Notes: generated by a model from the letters alone, not told the origin. Counted from the stretch's first letter, positions 40,975 through 49,731 are shown. The stretch is 64,000 nt of DNA from Streptohalobacillus salinus (GCF_003201605.1 NZ_QJJR01000008.1:43481-107480), one strand, 5' to 3'. Numbers and translations are program-made.

Positions 40975-41307
40975 ATGATCGATTTATTAACTATTCCTTT
41001 TCTTGCGCCCATAATCGTCAGTGCTGTTGTTATTGTAGGCTCTGGATTATATTACCGAAAAAAACCGAAGGTTGATAAAGGTTGGGCTTTTCCCTATTAT
41101 AAACTGACATATCGAAGACGATATAAGCGCACGTTGATCGTCACTGTTCCGCTTATCGTGCTACTCAGTATCGTTATGTATTTTCTCCCCAACATTCCTG
41201 TCATATTTAAGGTTGCTCTAATTATTTTCGCCATTATTTCTACGGTAATCCAAATCATTTATAACTACCGTATGTGGCAAAAAAAAGAGGCCAACACTAT
41301 CGATTAA
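40975..41307 (+). CDS. small membrane protein of unknown function
   Basis: 110-residue protein with three hydrophobic segments: about 4-26, 53-70 and 74-96. A basic cytoplasmic loop lies between the first two (YYRKKPKVDKG and YRRRYKR), predicting an outside N-terminus. No family was recognised. The start is well supported by AAGGAGGTG seven bases before the ATG, and a strong terminator follows. It is a single gene between pheST and ysgA, where B. subtilis has sspI. Membrane location is predicted; function is unknown. Confidence 0.7.
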   Translation: MIDLLTIPFLAPIIVSAVVIVGSGLYYRKKPKVDKGWAFPYYKLTYRRRYKRTLIVTVPLIVLLSIVMYFLPNIPVIFKVALIIFAIISTVIQIIYNYRMWQKKEANTID

Positions 41308-41330
41308 ATAATCGCGTGTCGGCCTCTTTT
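41283..41330. terminator. bidirectional terminator
   Basis: AAAAGAGGCC / GGCCTCTTTT outer arms with an inner ACAC.AT.CGAT / ATCGCGTGT extension, T-rich on both strands, between the small membrane-protein gene and convergent ysgA. Confidence 0.85.
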
Positions 41331-41382
41331 GCTCAGTCTTACCGCTATTGATGGTACATTCTACAGCTCAAACGAATAGAAG

Positions 41383-42123
41383 TTAACGACCTTGCACTTG
41401 ATACATTATAATACCCGCTGCAATACCTACATTCAATGATTCCGCTTGTCCGGGTATGGTAATCTTAATTTTTTGATGCGCAGCTTTTAGCAATGAAGCA
41501 GTGACGCCTTGCCCTTCGTTTCCAACCACAACTGCCAACTTATCCTCTGTCGTTAACTGTTCAAGTGGTTTGGCATCGTTTAGTGTTGTGACCACTAACT
41601 GGATCTGTTGTTTTGAGACAAGTGTTAATAACTCGCTTTCACTCATCTTTAATACCGGCAAGTGAAAAAGTGAACCTTGAGTTGCTCGAATCACTTTATC
41701 ATTAAAGACATCAACTGTACCGTCAAGACAAATAACCGCATCAAACTTGAAGGCATCCGCAGTCCGAATTAATGTACCTAAATTACCGGGATCTTGAACA
41801 CGGTCCAGGACCAATAGCCGGTGATAATAACTAAGATTAGGCTCAGTGCGTTTAACGACCGCCATAACCCCTTGTGGTGACGGCGTAAGCGAGAGATGAT
41901 CAAACACCTTATGACTAACAACAAGCTGTTCTAGCGCTTTAAAACTCGGGATTAACCCATAGTCTTCTCTGACAATTAACCGATCAATCTGCCAATCGCT
42001 CTTTAAAGCTTCTTCAACAAGATGTTCACCTTCTAATAAGAAGCGATTCGTCTCATCACGATATTTCTTTTTATGTAACTTAAGTATCTGTTTAACCGTT
42101 TCATTTTTAATTGATTCAATCAT
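41383..42123 (-). CDS. ysgA: TrmH/SpoU-family RNA 2'-O-methyltransferase, YsgA-like
   Basis: 246-residue SPOUT methyltransferase. The N-terminal substrate-binding domain (about 1-90, KYRDETNRFLLEGEHLVEEA split over 25-45) precedes the knotted SAM-binding fold. Its three motifs are LDRVQDPGNLGTLIRTADAF near 127, VVGNEGQGVTASLL near 205 and IPGQAESLNVGIAAGI near 225. The likely target is rRNA; the exact site is unproven. The ATG at 42123 has AAAGGA nine bases upstream. It lies next to pheST as in B. subtilis and is divergent from the lytic transglycosylase gene. Confidence 0.92.
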   Translation of the reverse strand: MIESIKNETVKQILKLHKKKYRDETNRFLLEGEHLVEEALKSDWQIDRLIVREDYGLIPSFKALEQLVVSHKVFDHLSLTPSPQGVMAVVKRTEPNLSYYHRLLVLDRVQDPGNLGTLIRTADAFKFDAVICLDGTVDVFNDKVIRATQGSLFHLPVLKMSESELLTLVSKQQIQLVVTTLNDAKPLEQLTTEDKLAVVVGNEGQGVTASLLKAAHQKIKITIPGQAESLNVGIAAGIIMYQVQGR

Positions 42124-42297
42124 GCTTTTCATTCCTTTACTTCTCATTTTAAGCTAGGCGCTTTAATCTATTAAAGTCTCTCTCCATGATAGCGATTGCT
42201 TCTCAATAAATCAAGACGACAAGATGAGTTTATCTTTACTTATCTGTCAATGTCGCTTAAACTAGGATTAACTATTTTTCCAAAAAGGACGTTAGCT

Positions 42298-42894
42298 ATG
42301 GATATTCGACTCGTGCAAGAAATGATGAAATTACAATCAATCTCTAACTTAAATAGCAGTCAACCAAACAATCAGAACAATGCATTTGAAGGTCTTTTTA
42401 ATGATCTCTTAGCAAGCATGAATACGTCTACTGAAGCCCCCTCTATTCGTAAGCAACTAAATCATACCAACATACAATCGAGACAGAACGAAGTTATTTC
42501 TCCTATTGAGGCACGCATAAACCCTTCATTGGATACGATTATTAATGACGCTAGTGCGACTTATGGTGTAGATACGTCCCTAATTCGAGCAGTTATTCAA
42601 ACCGAATCGAATTTTAAGGGTGATGTTGTTAGTCATGCCGGAGCTGCTGGCTACATGCAACTGATGCCTAAAACAGCAGAAGCCCTCGGTGTTACCGATC
42701 GCTTCGATGCCAAACAAAACATCATGGGTGGTACAAAATATTTGCGCGATATGTTGAAGCGCTATGATGGCAATCAAACACTTGCTTTAGCTGCCTATAA
42801 CGCCGGTCCGGGTAATGTTGATAAATATGGCGGCATTCCACCATTTACTGAAACACAGAATTATGTTAAAAAAATTCAAAATATCCTTTCTTAA
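42298..42894 (+). CDS. lytic transglycosylase, CwlQ/YjbJ-like
   Basis: 198-residue protein whose C-terminal half is a goose-lysozyme-like SLT domain. The catalytic Glu is in IRAVIQTESNFKGDVVS near 97, followed by GAAGYMQLMPKTAEALG and ALAAYNAGPGNVDKYGGIPPF. These enzymes cleave the MurNAc-GlcNAc bond of peptidoglycan. The N-terminal half is a polar linker with no signal peptide or membrane helix. Length and start (MDIRLVQEMMKLQS) recall B. subtilis CwlQ (YjbJ), which also lacks an obvious signal. The ATG at 42298 follows AAGGA. It is a single gene ending in a terminator. Confidence 0.88.
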   Translation: MDIRLVQEMMKLQSISNLNSSQPNNQNNAFEGLFNDLLASMNTSTEAPSIRKQLNHTNIQSRQNEVISPIEARINPSLDTIINDASATYGVDTSLIRAVIQTESNFKGDVVSHAGAAGYMQLMPKTAEALGVTDRFDAKQNIMGGTKYLRDMLKRYDGNQTLALAAYNAGPGNVDKYGGIPPFTETQNYVKKIQNILS

Positions 42895-42922
42895 CTAAGA
42901 TAATCTTATCTTAGTTTTTTTA
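42893..42922 (+). terminator. intrinsic terminator of the lytic transglycosylase gene
   Basis: Perfect 11-base arms AACTAAGATAA / TTATCTTAGTT followed by TTTTTT. It begins at the stop codon of the gene. Confidence 0.85.
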
Positions 42923-43100
42923 TTGCGACAAATAAATGACTTATAAAAATGTTAGTGTAAAAGATAATTCTTTATCGATTCATAGTTATTCCTGTTCACT
43001 GATAAAATAATTAATCATTTAAATTGCTTGTCCAGATTCCATACTATACGATGTAAGCCAGTGTGTTTGCACGCCGGTAGCATTAACAGAGGTTGAGCGG

Positions 43101-43519
43101 CGTCTTCTATCTATCACGGTTAGACGGAACCCAAGTGGCAAATATTTTGCATCCATCCTTGTCGAAATAGACATACAGGAACTTCCTAATACCGGTTCAT
43201 CTATCGGTGTCGATACGGGACTAAAAGGTTTTGCTATCCTCTTAACGGATGAGGTATTTCATAATCCTAAATGGCTTCGAGCATCAAAACAGAAACTAGC
43301 TAATGTCCGCAAACACGTGGTTGTTGTGTCTAAGCCATTTGCTTCTTCCCAGCTATGTTCATGTTGTGGCTACCAAAAAAAGCCGTTAAACAACTTCACT
43401 TACGTGAGTGGGACTGCCATTCTTGTGGTACACATCCTGACCGAGATTTTAACGCGGGACAGAATCTTAAAAATGAAACGCTAAGACTTCTAACCGTCAG
43501 GACAACGAGGATAGCCTAA
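43101..43519 (+). pseudogene. tnpB: decayed tnpB (IS200/IS605-type OrfB) remnant
   Basis: Translation shows TnpB blocks in order: a strand segment ITVRRNPSGKYFASILVE, RuvC-I SSIGVDTGLKGFAILL (catalytic Asp codon 43212-43214), and NPKWLRASKQKLA. It then jumps to [19 protein letters not shown]. About 80 codons that normally lie between, including the RuvC-II glutamate, are missing near 43300. In the seven-A run at 43375-43381 a one-base loss shifts the frame. The shifted frame resumes with [20 protein letters not shown] (second zinc-finger pair and RuvC-III Asp) and ends in TAA at 43517. The N-terminal third is absent and no intact start exists. TnpB is an RNA-guided nuclease; this copy cannot be active. 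No tnpA is present. Confidence 0.9.
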
Positions 43520-43600
43520 TCAATCATGGATTGATAGGTCTGTGTTCTTAGAATCCTCCACCTCAAACAACACGTAAGAGTGTTAAGTGGGGGTCGTTCA
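43441..43600 (+). ncRNA. omega-RNA-like right end of the tnpB relic
   Basis: Sequence overlapping and following the tnpB 3' end. Its form, GGATTGATAGGTCTGTG, then TTAGAATCCTCCACC, then a hairpin of ACAC-GTAAGA-GTGT nested in CCACC / GTGGGGG, ending GTTCA, is that of IS605-group right ends, which encode the guide-RNA scaffold of TnpB. The structured part looks better preserved than the gene. The precise ends and any transcription are inferred. Confidence 0.55.
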
Positions 43601-43608
43601 AGTTTTCA

Positions 43609-43638
43609 TTGCAATAAAATACCGAATTCGCTTATAAT
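43609..43638 (+). promoter_or_regulatory. promoter of the BCCT transporter gene
   Basis: TTGCAA, 18-base spacer, TATAAT, placing transcription start about 25 bases before the coding start at 43670. It begins less than ten bases after the end of the tnpB relic. Confidence 0.7.
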
Positions 43639-43669
43639 TGGTGTGTTATAAATGAAAGGACGTGCAAAA

Positions 43670-45592
43670 ATGAAAGCAAAAGAAAAAGATAAGAATCATT
43701 CTCCACAAAAAAAGAAAAAGCGCGAAAACAAACCGGATAAACGAACACCTGAACAAATAGAGCGCGATCGTATTTTAGAATCTGAACGCGCTTTAGCAAA
43801 AAAGTTACGTAAAGCTGAAGTTCATGCTCGAAAAGAAGCGATTAAGAATCGCGAACCATTTAAAGGCCTACAAATTAAACCGACGGTTTCATTATTTGAC
43901 GAAGCTGGCAAAGAAAAAGTTGGCGAAAGAAACTGGGTGCGTTTTGGATTTGATATACATCCTCAGGTAACAATTATCTCATCTGTGATTTTACTTCTAT
44001 TTATTGCCATAACATTAATATTTCCAACTGAAGCACAGAACTTATTCGATTCCACATTAGGCATTATTACGAAAAACACAGGTTGGTTTATGATTTTTTC
44101 TGCCAATGTATTTATTGTCGCAGCGGTTTATTTCGCATTTAGCCGTTATGGTTCGATACGTATTGGCGGCGAAAAAGCAAAACCTGAATTTAGCCGTTTT
44201 GCTTGGTATGCAATGCTCTTAAGTGCCGGAATGGGTATTGGGCTGTTATTCTGGTCTGTTGCCGAACCAATCTTACACTTAGGGGGACCTTCTCCTATGT
44301 TTGATTCGATTAGCCCTAACACACCGGCTGCTGCTCAAGCAGCAATGGCATCGACCTTCTTTCATTGGGGCATTCACCCTTGGTCGATTTATGCAATTGT
44401 TGGGCTTGGCTTAGCCTTCTTTAGTTATAATAAAGGACTTCCTTTAACGATTCGTTCATTATTTTATCCCTTAATCGGAAACAAAATCTATGGCTTATGG
44501 GGAAACATTATTGATGTTTTATCTGTCCTAGCTACCTTAATGGGCCTCGCGACTTCACTCGGACTTGGTGTCTCTCAAGTCAATGCGGGCTTAAACCATC
44601 TATTTGGGATAGGTATCAGCACAACCACACAAGTCATTTTAATTGCTGTCATAACTGGATTTGCAACAATCTCAGTCGTCATGGGCCTTGATGGCGGCGT
44701 TAAACGTCTAAGTGAAATTAATATGGTTCTTGCTGGTATCTTTTTAATCTTTGTTTTAATTGCTGGACCGACCGTTTATATTATGAGCGGGTTCACTCAA
44801 AATATCGGTTACTACATCGCAAATTTCATGGAAATGAGTTTATGGGCTGAAACGTTCAGAGCATCGAATTGGCAAGGCACTTGGACGGTCTTTTATTGGG
44901 CTTGGTGGATATCTTGGTCACCATTCGTTGGTATGTTTATTGCCAGAATTTCTAAAGGACGGACGGTTAAAGAATTCATTATCGGTGTCATTGTCGTGCC
45001 AACAACCATTTCATTCTTATGGATGAGCGTATTTGGCGGAACGGCATTGTTTCAACAACTAAATGGTATTAGTGATCTATCACGTGTCGTAAATATCGAT
45101 GAATCTTTAGCATTATTTGCTATGGTTGATAATCTCCCCATCTCAGGCATACTATCTGTAGTAGGAATCCTTTTAGTCACGGTATTTTTTGTGACTTCTT
45201 CAGATTCGGGTTCTCTAGTCGTCGATCACTTGACATCTGGCGGAAAATTGGACTCACCCGTGCCACAACGTATCTTTTGGGCGGTGATGGAAGGGGTTGT
45301 TGCTGCAACCCTACTCATTGGTGGTGGATTAACAGCTTTACAAACGGCCTCCATCATTACTGGTTTGCCTTTTACAATTATTTTGATGACCATGATCTAT
45401 TCCTTATATCTTGGCTTACGGCAAGAGTTCTTAATCGAAAGTGCTGTTAAGAGTAAACTCCAAGAAGTGACGGATGATCACATCATTTCTGAAATCATTC
45501 AAGCCCGTGTGAAAGACGACGTCTTAGTTCACGCGGTTACCGAAGTGTTAACAGATGAACAACTAAAAGAGCACCAGACAAAAGAACATTAA
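43670..45592 (+). CDS. BCCT-family compatible-solute transporter (OpuD/BetP-like) with basic N-terminal extension
   Basis: 640-residue sodium- or proton-coupled uptake carrier for betaine, carnitine, choline or related osmolytes. Twelve membrane helices run from about 90 to 590. Family marks: GMGIGLLFWSVAEPILH near 190 (flexible Gly-rich helix) and the aromatic signature WTVFYWAWWISWSPFVGMF near 415, which lines the trimethylammonium site. Unusually, about 85 residues precede the first helix, very rich in Lys/Arg/Glu (KKKKRENKPDKR, ALAKKLRKAEVHARKEA), predicted as a cytoplasmic coiled helix. The C-terminus is a charged tail ending KEH. ATG at 43670 with AAGGA nine bases upstream. Substrate unproven; osmoprotection is the likely role. 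Confidence 0.92.
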   Translation: MKAKEKDKNHSPQKKKKRENKPDKRTPEQIERDRILESERALAKKLRKAEVHARKEAIKNREPFKGLQIKPTVSLFDEAGKEKVGERNWVRFGFDIHPQVTIISSVILLLFIAITLIFPTEAQNLFDSTLGIITKNTGWFMIFSANVFIVAAVYFAFSRYGSIRIGGEKAKPEFSRFAWYAMLLSAGMGIGLLFWSVAEPILHLGGPSPMFDSISPNTPAAAQAAMASTFFHWGIHPWSIYAIVGLGLAFFSYNKGLPLTIRSLFYPLIGNKIYGLWGNIIDVLSVLATLMGLATSLGLGVSQVNAGLNHLFGIGISTTTQVILIAVITGFATISVVMGLDGGVKRLSEINMVLAGIFLIFVLIAGPTVYIMSGFTQNIGYYIANFMEMSLWAETFRASNWQGTWTVFYWAWWISWSPFVGMFIARISKGRTVKEFIIGVIVVPTTISFLWMSVFGGTALFQQLNGISDLSRVVNIDESLALFAMVDNLPISGILSVVGILLVTVFFVTSSDSGSLVVDHLTSGGKLDSPVPQRIFWAVMEGVVAATLLIGGGLTALQTASIITGLPFTIILMTMIYSLYLGLRQEFLIESAVKSKLQEVTDDHIISEIIQARVKDDVLVHAVTEVLTDEQLKEHQTKEH

Positions 45593-45652
45593 CGCTAACT
45601 ACTCATAACACTGAAGCAATGTCTTTAGGTAATAAATGCTGCTTCAACAGAA

Positions 45653-45688
45653 TAAACGCGTCTGTGCATTAATGCATAGACGCGTTTA
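45653..45688. terminator. bidirectional terminator
   Basis: 17-base arms TAAACGCGTCTGTGCAT / ATGCATAGACGCGTTTA with one mismatch, between the BCCT gene and convergent ysdC. Confidence 0.85.
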
Positions 45689-45707
45689 GCTTTATATTGT
45701 CTTACAA

Positions 45708-46784
45708 TTAGTTAAACGTAATTTCCTTGACCGTGTCGGCATCTAACTGTTTAATCACTTCGACAATTAAACGTACTGCATGATCTAAATCATCTTGGTG
45801 TAGAATAGCAGCATGTGAGTGAATGTAACGCGTTGCGACGCCGATTGAGAGCGCTGGTACACCATTTGCTGTTAAGTGAATTGAACCACTGTCTGTTCCA
45901 CCGGCTGCGATTGTGGCATATTGGAACGGAATTTCATTTTTCTCAGCAGTCGTAACGACAAAATCACGCAATTCTTTGTGACTAATCATGGACGCGTCAT
46001 AAATAATTAACTGTGGACCATCACCTAATTTACTATCAGCTTCGTTTGCTGAAATCCCTGGAGTATCGCCAGCAATCCCTGTATCAACTGCAAACGAAAG
46101 GTCCGGTTTAATTAAATTAGCTGCTGTTTTCGCACCACGTAAGCCAACTTCTTCTTGTACAGTACCGACACCATAGACCACATTCGGATGCACTTCATCT
46201 TTCAATTGCTTCAATACTTCAATTGCAATGGCACAGCCCACACGGTTATCCCATGCTTTAGCAAGTAATAGTTTTTCATTTTTCATTGGTTGAAATTCAA
46301 AATAGGGCACGACTGAATCACCTGGTCTAACGCCGAAACGTTCTGCTTCTTCTTTTGAAGTCGCGCCAATATCAATAAACATGTCTTTAATATCATAAGG
46401 CTTTTTACGTGCCTCTGCTGACATAATATGCGGTGGTTTTGAACCAATGATTCCAGTTAGCTCACCCTCGCGCGTCATTACCGTCACCCGTTGTGCTAAC
46501 ATGACTTGGTTCCACCAGCCACCGATGGTTTGAAAATAAAGAAAACCTTTATCGTCAATTCGTGTGACCATTAAGCCAACTTCATCAAGATGACCAGCAA
46601 CCATGATTTTAGGACCATCGGCTTGTCCGACTTTTTTAGCAATTAAGCTTCCAATGTTATCAGTATAGACCTCATCTGCATAGGGTTTGATATATTTTTC
46701 CATAACAGCGCGTGCTTCTTTTTCATGACCTGAAATTCCTTTTGCTTCCGTTAGTTCTTTTAACATCTGTAATTTTTCATTCAT
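45708..46784 (-). CDS. ysdC: M42-family metallo-aminopeptidase, YsdC-like
   Basis: 358-residue zinc aminopeptidase/endoglucanase-type enzyme of the M42 family, normally a large cytosolic dodecamer trimming peptides. Metal ligands and catalytic residues appear in order: VAGHLDEVG (His-x-Asp) near 63, [13 protein letters not shown] (bridging Asp) near 178, [10 protein letters not shown] (Glu-Glu) near 210, [11 protein letters not shown] near 230, and RYIHSHAA (His) near 318. Full length. Ribosome site GGAGG. It is the end of the infC-rpmI-rplT-ysdA...ysdC neighbourhood conserved with B. subtilis. Confidence 0.93.
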   Translation of the reverse strand: MNEKLQMLKELTEAKGISGHEKEARAVMEKYIKPYADEVYTDNIGSLIAKKVGQADGPKIMVAGHLDEVGLMVTRIDDKGFLYFQTIGGWWNQVMLAQRVTVMTREGELTGIIGSKPPHIMSAEARKKPYDIKDMFIDIGATSKEEAERFGVRPGDSVVPYFEFQPMKNEKLLLAKAWDNRVGCAIAIEVLKQLKDEVHPNVVYGVGTVQEEVGLRGAKTAANLIKPDLSFAVDTGIAGDTPGISANEADSKLGDGPQLIIYDASMISHKELRDFVVTTAEKNEIPFQYATIAAGGTDSGSIHLTANGVPALSIGVATRYIHSHAAILHQDDLDHAVRLIVEVIKQLDADTVKEITFN

Positions 46785-46810
46785 AAGATAACCTCCATGG
46801 TTTGTTTAGT

Positions 46811-47296
46811 TTAATAATCTTGGTCTTGACGTTTAAAATTAACATCATTTTTACTATGATAGGCTTCAACAACTTCTGCTTCCGTAAAGCCTAATTGTTC
46901 TGCCAGTTTTAAATAGAGACCGAAAACAATCATATATGTATCAAGATCCCGACGATCTTTAAAGTAATCAATCGCACGATATATTTGATTAAATAATGAA
47001 GTTGTCGTTGCCTCTTGTTCAAAAACATCAACAATATCAGGGGTTGCTTCAACAGTAATACCGAGCGAAAGTAAAAAGTGAATCCCATCAACATACTCTT
47101 CAAGAATTGTTGCTTTTGGACTGGCTTCTTTTAAACTCCAAAATTTAAAACAACGCGTTTCGTTCGCTAACTCCCCAAGTTCAACAAACAGCGCCAATAC
47201 CTTTTCTTCAAATAAGTCTTTGTCTGATAATTTATGTTTCGTTTCAATATAATTATCTAATTTCCTTTGTTGTTCAAACAAGCTTGATAATTGCAT
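46811..47296 (-). CDS. dimeric dUTPase family protein (type 2 dUTP diphosphatase)
   Basis: 161-residue all-helical hydrolase of the dUTPase_2 (PF08761-type) group, converting dUTP to dUMP. The magnesium-binding signature is VELGELANETRCFKFWS near 37, with E-x-x-x-E spacing. It is followed by ILEEYVDGIHFLLSLGI near 65 with the second acidic pair (E...D). The ATG at 47296 is preferred, with GGAG eight bases before; a GTG three codons earlier overlaps the stop of the upstream gene. It sits in the operon-like run rplT-ysdA-TVP38-dUTPase-ysdC. Confidence 0.88.
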   Translation of the reverse strand: MQLSSLFEQQRKLDNYIETKHKLSDKDLFEEKVLALFVELGELANETRCFKFWSLKEASPKATILEEYVDGIHFLLSLGITVEATPDIVDVFEQEATTTSLFNQIYRAIDYFKDRRDLDTYMIVFGLYLKLAEQLGFTEAEVVEAYHSKNDVNFKRQDQDY

Positions 47297-47301
47297 CTGG
47301 C

Positions 47302-47871
47302 TCACTCCAATCTTAAAAATTGTTTAATACGATGAATATTTTCTTCTTTTCTCAAGAAATAGATCAGTGGAATAAGAAGAACAGTTAGCATACCGACACC
47401 CAGTGGTGATAATTCAGTAATCGTCTGTCCAATAACCGTATAAATAACAACCATCATCACTGAACTATAGAATGATTCTTCCATGTATTTCTTAAATGTT
47501 GACGTTTTCTCGTAAATGATAAACGACAACAAATGAAAATGAATAAAGGGTAACAGTCGTAAGACAGCAATTTGTTCTATGGTGACATGTCGTTCTTCAC
47601 CAATCAGTTTTTTCTTCATGCGTACAAGTCGATGGGTCATTGATGGCATTAATTTTGTTAAGCCATAAAACTGAACACTAGAGAGCATAATCCCTACCAA
47701 GGATAGTACAATACCAGGTACAATGCCAAATATTAGACCTGCTGCGATAAATAAAAGAATTACCGGTATAAAAATGATAGGTCGAATAAAATGAATCAAC
47801 AAATAGATGAGCGGCGCAACAAACCAACCGGATTCTCGAATTGCTTCAATTACACGTTCTAACTGATCCAT
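47302..47871 (-). CDS. TVP38/TMEM64 (DedA-like, VTT domain) membrane protein
   Basis: 189-residue integral membrane protein with about five helices. The VTT/SNARE-associated signature lies in the first half: RPIIFIPVILLFIAAGLIFG, then GIVLSLVGIMLSSVQFYGL. This is the F/I-P-x-x-x-L-x-x-x-x-G-x-x-F-G pattern of DedA-like proteins, now associated with lipid scrambling and envelope homeostasis. A basic amphipathic loop with RMKKKLIGEERH separates the two halves. Substrate not known. Its stop lies just before the dUTPase start, consistent with co-translation. Ribosome site AAGGGGAG. Confidence 0.85.
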   Translation of the reverse strand: MDQLERVIEAIRESGWFVAPLIYLLIHFIRPIIFIPVILLFIAAGLIFGIVPGIVLSLVGIMLSSVQFYGLTKLMPSMTHRLVRMKKKLIGEERHVTIEQIAVLRLLPFIHFHLLSFIIYEKTSTFKKYMEESFYSSVMMVVIYTVIGQTITELSPLGVGMLTVLLIPLIYFLRKEENIHRIKQFLRLE

Positions 47872-47919
47872 TATTATCTCCCCTTTCTTCTATACATTTC
47901 AGCAGCTATTCCTGACAGA

Positions 47920-48201
47920 TTAGATAACATTCACCACATCACGAAACACAAGATAAATCAAGCCACCCATTTCGATACCAGCGAGTAATGGCATACCAAA
48001 TTTAAAGAGAACATGTTTTGTTTTATGACGATAGTGACGCATGCCAATCCAACTACCCATGGCTCCGAACGCTAAAGCTACAAGCCACAGTCTCTTTTCA
48101 CTATAACGCCATTGCCTTGATTGTGCACGTTTTTTGTCTTGACGCATTTGCCAAAAGCCATAACCATTAATAATAATGACATACATGAATAAGTACTGCA
48201 T
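47920..48201 (-). CDS. ysdA: DUF1294 membrane protein YsdA
   Basis: 93-residue protein with an N-terminal membrane helix, the basic MRQDKKRAQS segment, a second helix (RLWLVALAFGAMGSWIGM), the signature RHKTKHVLFKFGMPLL, and a third helix. This matches DUF1294/YsdA; function unknown. It directly follows rplT as in B. subtilis. The start is uncertain: ATG at 48201 (GGGATG upstream) gives the usual length, while ATG at 48216 would add five residues. Confidence 0.88.
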   Translation of the reverse strand: MQYLFMYVIIINGYGFWQMRQDKKRAQSRQWRYSEKRLWLVALAFGAMGSWIGMRHYRHKTKHVLFKFGMPLLAGIEMGGLIYLVFRDVVNVI

Positions 48202-48244
48202 GATAACATCCCACATTCCCCATAAATATTATGTAAAAATAGAT

Positions 48245-48280
48245 AAAAGAGCTGTCTTCTTTGTGAGAAAACAACTCTTT
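48245..48280 (-). terminator. terminator of the infC-rpmI-rplT operon
   Basis: About 15-base arms with G-U pairs (AAAGAGTTGTTTTCT / AGAAGACAGCTCTTT on the minus strand), followed by TTATCT. Confidence 0.65.
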
Positions 48281-48289
48281 AGCTAGCTA

Positions 48290-48649
48290 TTATTTGTTCA
48301 ATGCTGTTTTTGCTTGATCTGTTAATTGAGTAAATGCTTTCTCATCAGAAACTGCAAGTTCAGCTAACATTTTACGGTTAACTTCAATACCTGCAAGTTT
48401 AAGACCGTGCATTAGACGGCTGTATGATAAATCATTCATGCGCGCTGCAGCATTAATACGTGAAATCCATAATTTACGGAAGTCGCGTTTTTTCTGTTTA
48501 CGGTCACGGTATGCATACGTACCTGATTTCCAAACTTGTTGTTTTGCTACCTTAAATAGGGTATGTTTTGAACCGTAGTACCCTTTTGCTAATTTTAATA
48601 TGCGTTTACGACGCTTACGTGTAACTGTTCCACCTTTAACACGTGCCAT
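48290..48649 (-). CDS. rplT: 50S ribosomal protein L20
   Basis: 119-residue basic protein that binds 23S rRNA early in 50S assembly. It begins [18 protein letters not shown], with [20 protein letters not shown] and [20 protein letters not shown], matching L20 throughout. In B. subtilis L20 also represses its own operon through the infC leader; a similar leader is present upstream. Third gene of infC-rpmI-rplT, with ribosome site AGGAGG. Confidence 0.98.
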   Translation of the reverse strand: MARVKGGTVTRKRRKRILKLAKGYYGSKHTLFKVAKQQVWKSGTYAYRDRKQKKRDFRKLWISRINAAARMNDLSYSRLMHGLKLAGIEVNRKMLAELAVSDEKAFTQLTDQAKTALNK

Positions 48650-48694
48650 AATAATTCCCTCCTATATATCTAACCGATATTCTCGTAATCTGTC

Positions 48695-48889
48695 TTATCT
48701 TGGTAACATTTGATCGATACGTCTTTGGTCCCCTGGTGATACAAGTGCGCTTTTGCGTAATTTGCGTTTTTGCTTTGTAGATTTGTTAGCAAACAAGTGA
48801 CTTGTGTACGCGTGAGAGCGTTTTAACTTACCAGAACCTGTTCTTTTGAAACGTTTTTGTGTGCCTTTATGTGTTTTCATTTTTGGCAT
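48695..48889 (-). CDS. rpmI: 50S ribosomal protein L35
   Basis: 64-residue basic protein: [20 protein letters not shown] at the start, then [20 protein letters not shown]. Full-length L35 of the large subunit. It lies between infC and rplT, with ribosome site AAGGAGG. Confidence 0.98.
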   Translation of the reverse strand: MPKMKTHKGTQKRFKRTGSGKLKRSHAYTSHLFANKSTKQKRKLRKSALVSPGDQRRIDQMLPR

Positions 48890-48924
48890 GAGTAGTTCCT
48901 CCTTAAAAGCATATAAATTAAAGC

Positions 48925-49440
48925 TTATTTTTCATTGACTGGTGCAAGCATTAAGAACATGCTACGCCCGTCCATTTTAGCTTTTTGCTCAACTGTTGAT
49001 AAATCTTTACATTCTTCAGCCATTTGCTCAAGAACTTTCCGACCTAAATCTTTATGGGTAATGGCACGGCCACGGAATCGGATCGATACTTTTACTTTAT
49101 CGCCTTTTTCCAAAAACTTACGCGCATTGCGAAGCTTCGTATTGAAATCATGCTCTTCGATACCTGGACTTAAGCGTACCTCTTTAACATTAATAACTTT
49201 TTGATTCTTACGCGCTTCTTTTTCTTTCTTTTGTTGCTCGAAACGATACTTACCGTAATCCATGATTCGGCTTACTGGCGGTTTAGCATTAGGGGCAACA
49301 AGTACTAAATCTAAATTACGATTTGCTGCGATTTCTAAAGCTTCCTGACGAGACTTAACACCAAGTTGATCTCCATTAGAATCAATAAGTCGAACTTCAC
49401 GTGCCCGAATATTCTCATTGACATTCATATCTTTGCTAAT
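48925..49440 (-). CDS. infC: translation initiation factor IF-3 (AUU start)
   Basis: 171-residue factor that binds the 30S subunit and checks start-codon pairing. The N-domain ([13 protein letters not shown] to the [17 protein letters not shown] linker) and C-domain ([38 protein letters not shown]) are complete. The best start is the ATT at 49440. GGAGGTG ends exactly seven bases before it and the following ISKD matches the ATT-initiated B. subtilis protein; the ATG two codons earlier touches the ribosome site. IF-3 rejects AUU, so this start gives self-repression. First gene of infC-rpmI-rplT. Confidence 0.96.
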   Translation of the reverse strand: MSKDMNVNENIRAREVRLIDSNGDQLGVKSRQEALEIAANRNLDLVLVAPNAKPPVSRIMDYGKYRFEQQKKEKEARKNQKVINVKEVRLSPGIEEHDFNTKLRNARKFLEKGDKVKVSIRFRGRAITHKDLGRKVLEQMAEECKDLSTVEQKAKMDGRSMFLMLAPVNEK

Positions 49441-49446
49441 AATCAT

Positions 49447-49725
49447 CCACCTCCGAGATTTTTTAAAAGCGTCATGAATTATGACCGGTCGCCTTTAACG
49501 CAACCTGACCGTCTCCAATGGTCAATTGACAAGCTTGTTAATTTCTATAAGACATACAGATGCCTCAAGTTATTGAAGACATAAAAAAAGCGTCGGTACA
49601 TAATGCACCCACACATATCCTGTCATCTTTAATCAGAATCATTTGTAACCTGGCAACTACGTACTGTGTCGAACAGGCGAGAAGCGGGTGCCTCTACTTG
49701 TCTTAAGATCATATTCAATTTCACT
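49447..49725 (-). promoter_or_regulatory. infC operon leader (L20-type autoregulatory leader)
   Basis: About 280 transcribed, non-coding bases precede infC and contain an intrinsic terminator in the middle. In B. subtilis the equivalent leader binds L20 to force termination. Position and terminator support the same here, but the L20-binding fold was not verified base by base. Confidence 0.7.
49583..49614 (-). terminator. attenuator terminator in the infC leader
   Basis: On the minus strand GTGTGGGTGC / GTACCGACGC pair with two G-U contacts and one mismatch around ATTAT, then seven T. It lies about 145 bases upstream of infC. Confidence 0.75.
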
Positions 49726-49731
49726 CATACA

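Noticed and set aside
40793..40978. 61-codon plus-strand open frame before the small membrane-protein gene
   Set aside because: No ribosome site at its start, no recognisable family, and its end overlaps the strong AAGGAGGTG site and start of the next gene.
43101..43519. An intact, active TnpB gene
   Set aside because: The N-terminus is missing, about 80 codons including the RuvC-II glutamate are deleted, and the zinc-finger region is frameshifted.
49366..49584. 72-codon plus-strand frame across the infC start and leader
   Set aside because: It lies opposite a leader RNA with its own promoter and terminator; no ribosome site or family.
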